From Sinonovacula constricta (lineage: Eukaryota > Mollusca > Bivalvia > Cardiida > Solecurtidae), in NCBI GenBank assembly GCA_007844125.1, contig CM017573.1, positions 7,278,552 to 7,342,551 of the forward strand: a DNA stretch of 64,000 nt, written 5' to 3'. The notes beneath the pieces are model-generated. The model was not told where the DNA came from. It saw only the letters and a program-made list of their open reading frames with translations, and ran no database searches. Every line of letters starts with the position of its first letter. Position 1 is the stretch's first letter. Below are positions 61,086-64,000 of the stretch, piece after piece. The translations under genes and the position numbers were made by a program.

Positions 61086-62457
61086 TGGCTATATGCACGC
61101 CAGTTAAAGCATTTAAAGTCTTTCTTTTTTATAACTGTGATTACTTTTCAAGGCTAAACAAATAACGTTTTCATCTTTATCTTCAATGTTTTCAATTTTT
61201 AAATTATCAAGATTTATTTAAAATATTTTATATGGGAACGCTCGTATCTCCTCGAGTAATTCCGTCCTTGGGACAATCATCCTTCGGATGTATCTGGTGT
61301 AATGATGCACGATTGTTTTGTTCGCCGGAAGAAGAATATGCCATAAAAGTTCTATAGAAAGCGATAGGTGTAGTGTATAGGATATCTTCATAAAAAAACT
61401 TGATTTATCAATTTAACTTTTCACATCTCGTTAGATATACGAGTATTACTACTTTATCAATAGAGATAACAAAACATTTAACTTTGTTGTTTTGATGACG
61501 TCACCGACATGTTTATTTTCGTGGGGTTTTCCAGTCATACATCCGAGAGATTATCCGTGTTGTTCCAATTGATATGTGAGCTTTCCAGACACGTGAGAAG
61601 TTAAATGGATTATTCTTCCAAATTCTCGCACTAACATGATATTGTCAGGGGCTGATCCATGACATTTTGGTGGAAGGAGCGAATATGAATCAAGATACAT
61701 TCAAATTTATCGCAGTAAATACTAGAAAAATATACACAATAGGGGACCCTTACTTAGACCAAAACAGTCAATAGACAAAATTACCTTAAAAGCCGCACTC
61801 CACCCCACCCCAAATCGATTCTTCCATCTTCATAACTGTGAGAAAATCACATGGATCTTTCTAATTCTCGAACTAACATGGTAAAAGGGGAACTCTTAAC
61901 ACAGATATTCCATGGGTTAAATGCATGTAATCATTGCGTTATCTGTTGGTTGTGTGCAATAAAACACCACTCGACGTAATGCCGATGTTTATTTCTTGTC
62001 ATGATTAAATTACACGTGGGACGATTGCATTCTCTGGTATTGGAATTTCTTTATACAAACAGAAATGGTTGCTGTGGGATCATTCATAGCTAGCTCGTAA
62101 GATCACACGAGGCATACGACAATTAATAGATAGTTATATATAGCGGATTTCAAGAGAGAAAGGCGTTATAAACACAAATTTAAAAAACAACAACCTATCA
62201 TTGTATTACAAGATTCTCCTTGCTTTCCATTTAATACACCAATTACATATTTTGCATATTAGACTAGTGTAAAAGAACTTTGTAATTTTGATGGCGTCAT
62301 CGATGACGTCATTATAATGCAGCTCGTCTAATAACACTATTTCACCAAATATTGCTGTAAACAGTTCGTAAAATCGTATATTGGCGACTAAAATCATATG
62401 AGAAACAAAATTTGCCTCTCGTCATAATTTAATACAAACATTTATAAAACTCGTCCA
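61086..62457. other. No gene seen; two CRE-like palindromes
   Basis: TGACGTCA occurs at 61496-61503 and 62304-62311; the latter overlaps the 14-bp perfect palindrome CGTCATCGATGACG at 62295-62308. An imperfect inverted pair around CGGATGTAT lies near 61286 and 61540. No coding signal. Confidence 0.4.
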
Positions 62458-62652
62458 GGGAAAAATGATATAGGCTCGTTTACTTTTACCTTTCCTTAAC
62501 TCGTTAAATAAATGTTTGTAGTTAATAAAAACTCGTGTTAGAGCCTAGGAAAAATGACAGTAGGCTCGCCATAGGCTCGCTTGCTATTTCCTTTCCTGAA
62601 CTCGCTTAATAAATGTTTGTATTTGATAACAATTAGTGTTAGAGCCTCTATA
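62458..62652. repeat. Two-unit tandem duplication, ~95-105 bp
   Basis: GGAAAAATGAnanTAGGCTCG ... AATAAATGTTTGTA ... GTGTTAGAGCCT appears twice in succession. Confidence 0.75.
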
Positions 62653-62883
62653 TCATTTGGTCTTTGAAGCTTCAGACATATGCATGTTTGGGTAAGACAT
62701 GTGGTTTACAGCATATCAGCTTTAAATATCTTATAATGTAACAGTTTAATTACTACCCTAAGACCAACCCGAACGAAAGTGAGCTAAGAAGTTATAAGCG
62801 GGTATCTCTAACCGTTTTCTCATGAATACCCTAATTTATTGTTAATATCATACCTGTCACGTCCAACAGATTTCTGCCGATGT

Positions 62884-63018
62884 TCATTCCAGTCAGTCCG
62901 TTTGCCCACTGACCGTTCCACGGCTGGTCTTTTCTTGCAGCCCTATATCTGCTTCAAATGAACACGTCTCCAGATAACTTAAATACTGTGACGATAACCC
63001 CAATAAACAAATAAACAT
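62884..63018 (+). mobile_element. Family P core fragment joined to a SINE-A tail
   Basis: 62884-62930 is only the hairpin part of family P (CCAGTCAGTCCGTTTGCCC, ACTGACCGTTCCACGG). At 62939 it changes to the SINE-A tail (CCCTATATCTGCTTCAA to AATAAACAAATAAAC). Confidence 0.6.
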
Positions 63019-63114
63019 ACAGATTAATGTGCACACTACTGCAAGATTCAAGAGTATCAAGTTTAGATTGTCCTCGTGCAGTTACGTTAAATTTTCAAGA
63101 CCGCAAAAGAAGGT

Positions 63115-63400
63115 CTGAGTTTTGACGGTATGTTGTATTTACACTGTTTGTTTCATAAAATAAACTTCAGAAAATGTAAGGTTGGAGCGTTCGTTCCACA
63201 AACCAGGTTTAAACAACCCAGTCAGTCCGCTTGCCCACTGACCGTTCCAAGGCGGTAACGGCTGGTCTTCCCATCTTGTATGTTATGTATCGTCTTTTTG
63301 TTTTTGTCACTTTTACGTTTACCATATTTTTCACTTTGTCTAGAAAAAGTTCAGATGTAAATATCTGTGGTAATTCTTAAAACCCTGTCTTATTGTTCTG
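63115..63400 (+). mobile_element. Family P copy, type 1
   Basis: TTTGACGGTATGTTGTATTT, CAAACCAGGTTTAAACAACC, core with CAGTCAGTCCGCTTGCCCAC, GTTCCAAGGCGGTAACGGC, end TAAATATCTGTGGTAATTC. Confidence 0.75.
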
Positions 63401-63799
63401 TTCATAGCTAGAGCTGTAGACCTGCTGAAAACATGGACATTTGAAATATTGTTACAGCGATTTTGATGTTGTTCATATACATTGAAACACGTTTCTTTCT
63501 TTATTAGCTAATGTGAAATTCATTATCAGGAATTTACTGTTAAAATTGAAAGATTAAAAATTAATTCATGGAGGTTTTTAAAATACTGTGAATGAATTCA
63601 ATATGTCATGTTAAAACTGTTTCTTATGATACTTTATAAAAACAGTTACGCACGACGTTTGAACCGTGGCGCGGAATGTTATTTAAGATAGCCTACATTT
63701 AACTTCGGGAGAGACTAAATTATTATGGCTGCAACCCATTAAGCCATACCTGGAGAAAAGTGAGATATGTTGAACATAAAAAATGAGATATCTGAATTT

Positions 63800-63965
63800 A
63801 GTTTCAATGAACATTGCGAAAGATATCAACATTTGAAAAGGCATAAAACAAAGGTATTCATATACCAGTTAAATGTAAAAGTCATAAAATACTAGAAGAG
63901 ACATTGCATTAAATAAAAAATGCCGCTTTGGAACGTTCAGTCGGCAAGAGGGTAGACTTATCAAA
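63800..63965 (-). mobile_element. Family P fragment, type 2
   Basis: AAAAGGCATAAAACAAAGG, TGCCGCTTTGGAACGTTCAG, TCGGCAAGAGGGTAGACTTA; diverged. Confidence 0.6.
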
Positions 63966-64000
63966 AGGAAGTTTGAATTTGAAATAAACTATTTTGATCG

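Noticed and set aside
61286..61560. MITE based on an inverted CGGATGTAT pair
   Set aside because: The inverted match is short and imperfect, and there is no target duplication.

Overview
This is animal nuclear DNA, AT-rich, with introns, abundant microsatellites and very many interspersed repeats. The mix of tRNA-headed SINEs ending in (AAAC)n-like tails with dense short repeats is what I would expect of a mollusc, probably a bivalve. That placement is inference; no species-specific marker is visible. A run of 100 Ns at 9166-9265 shows that this is a scaffolded assembly.

The only gene I can establish is the 5' part of a sodium/chloride-dependent neurotransmitter or amino-acid transporter (SLC6 family) on the minus strand. 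Five coding exons read 7739-7540, 6532-6387, 5398-5246, 1857-1719 and 1282-1150. Their splice sites and phases join exactly and give about 257 residues, from the start methionine through TM4. TM5 to TM12 must lie beyond position 1. Two residues normally near-invariant in the family differ: the TM1 Asn that binds Na1 is Ser, and the TM3 substrate-site Tyr is Cys. The introns hold a 550-bp element with terminal inverted repeats, SINE copies, and a 55-bp minisatellite that runs into the acceptor of exon 3.

From about 9.3 kb to the end I find no convincing host gene. The region is dominated by one undescribed-looking repeat, called family P here. It has about 33 copies or fragments in both orientations and at least two subfamilies that share a hairpin-forming core. 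Also present are a tRNA-headed SINE family (SINE-A, about ten copies, some with 12-13 bp target duplications), at least four other tRNA-like SINE heads, a 2-3 kb non-coding repeat present twice (9276-11640 and 34725-38330) with partial relatives, three more minisatellites and many simple repeats. A chimeric unit at 39936-40503 seems to carry a splice acceptor and a short open exon between SINE sequences.

All repeat groupings were made by eye. Boundaries are approximate unless target duplications or nested insertions fix them, and no database comparison was possible.
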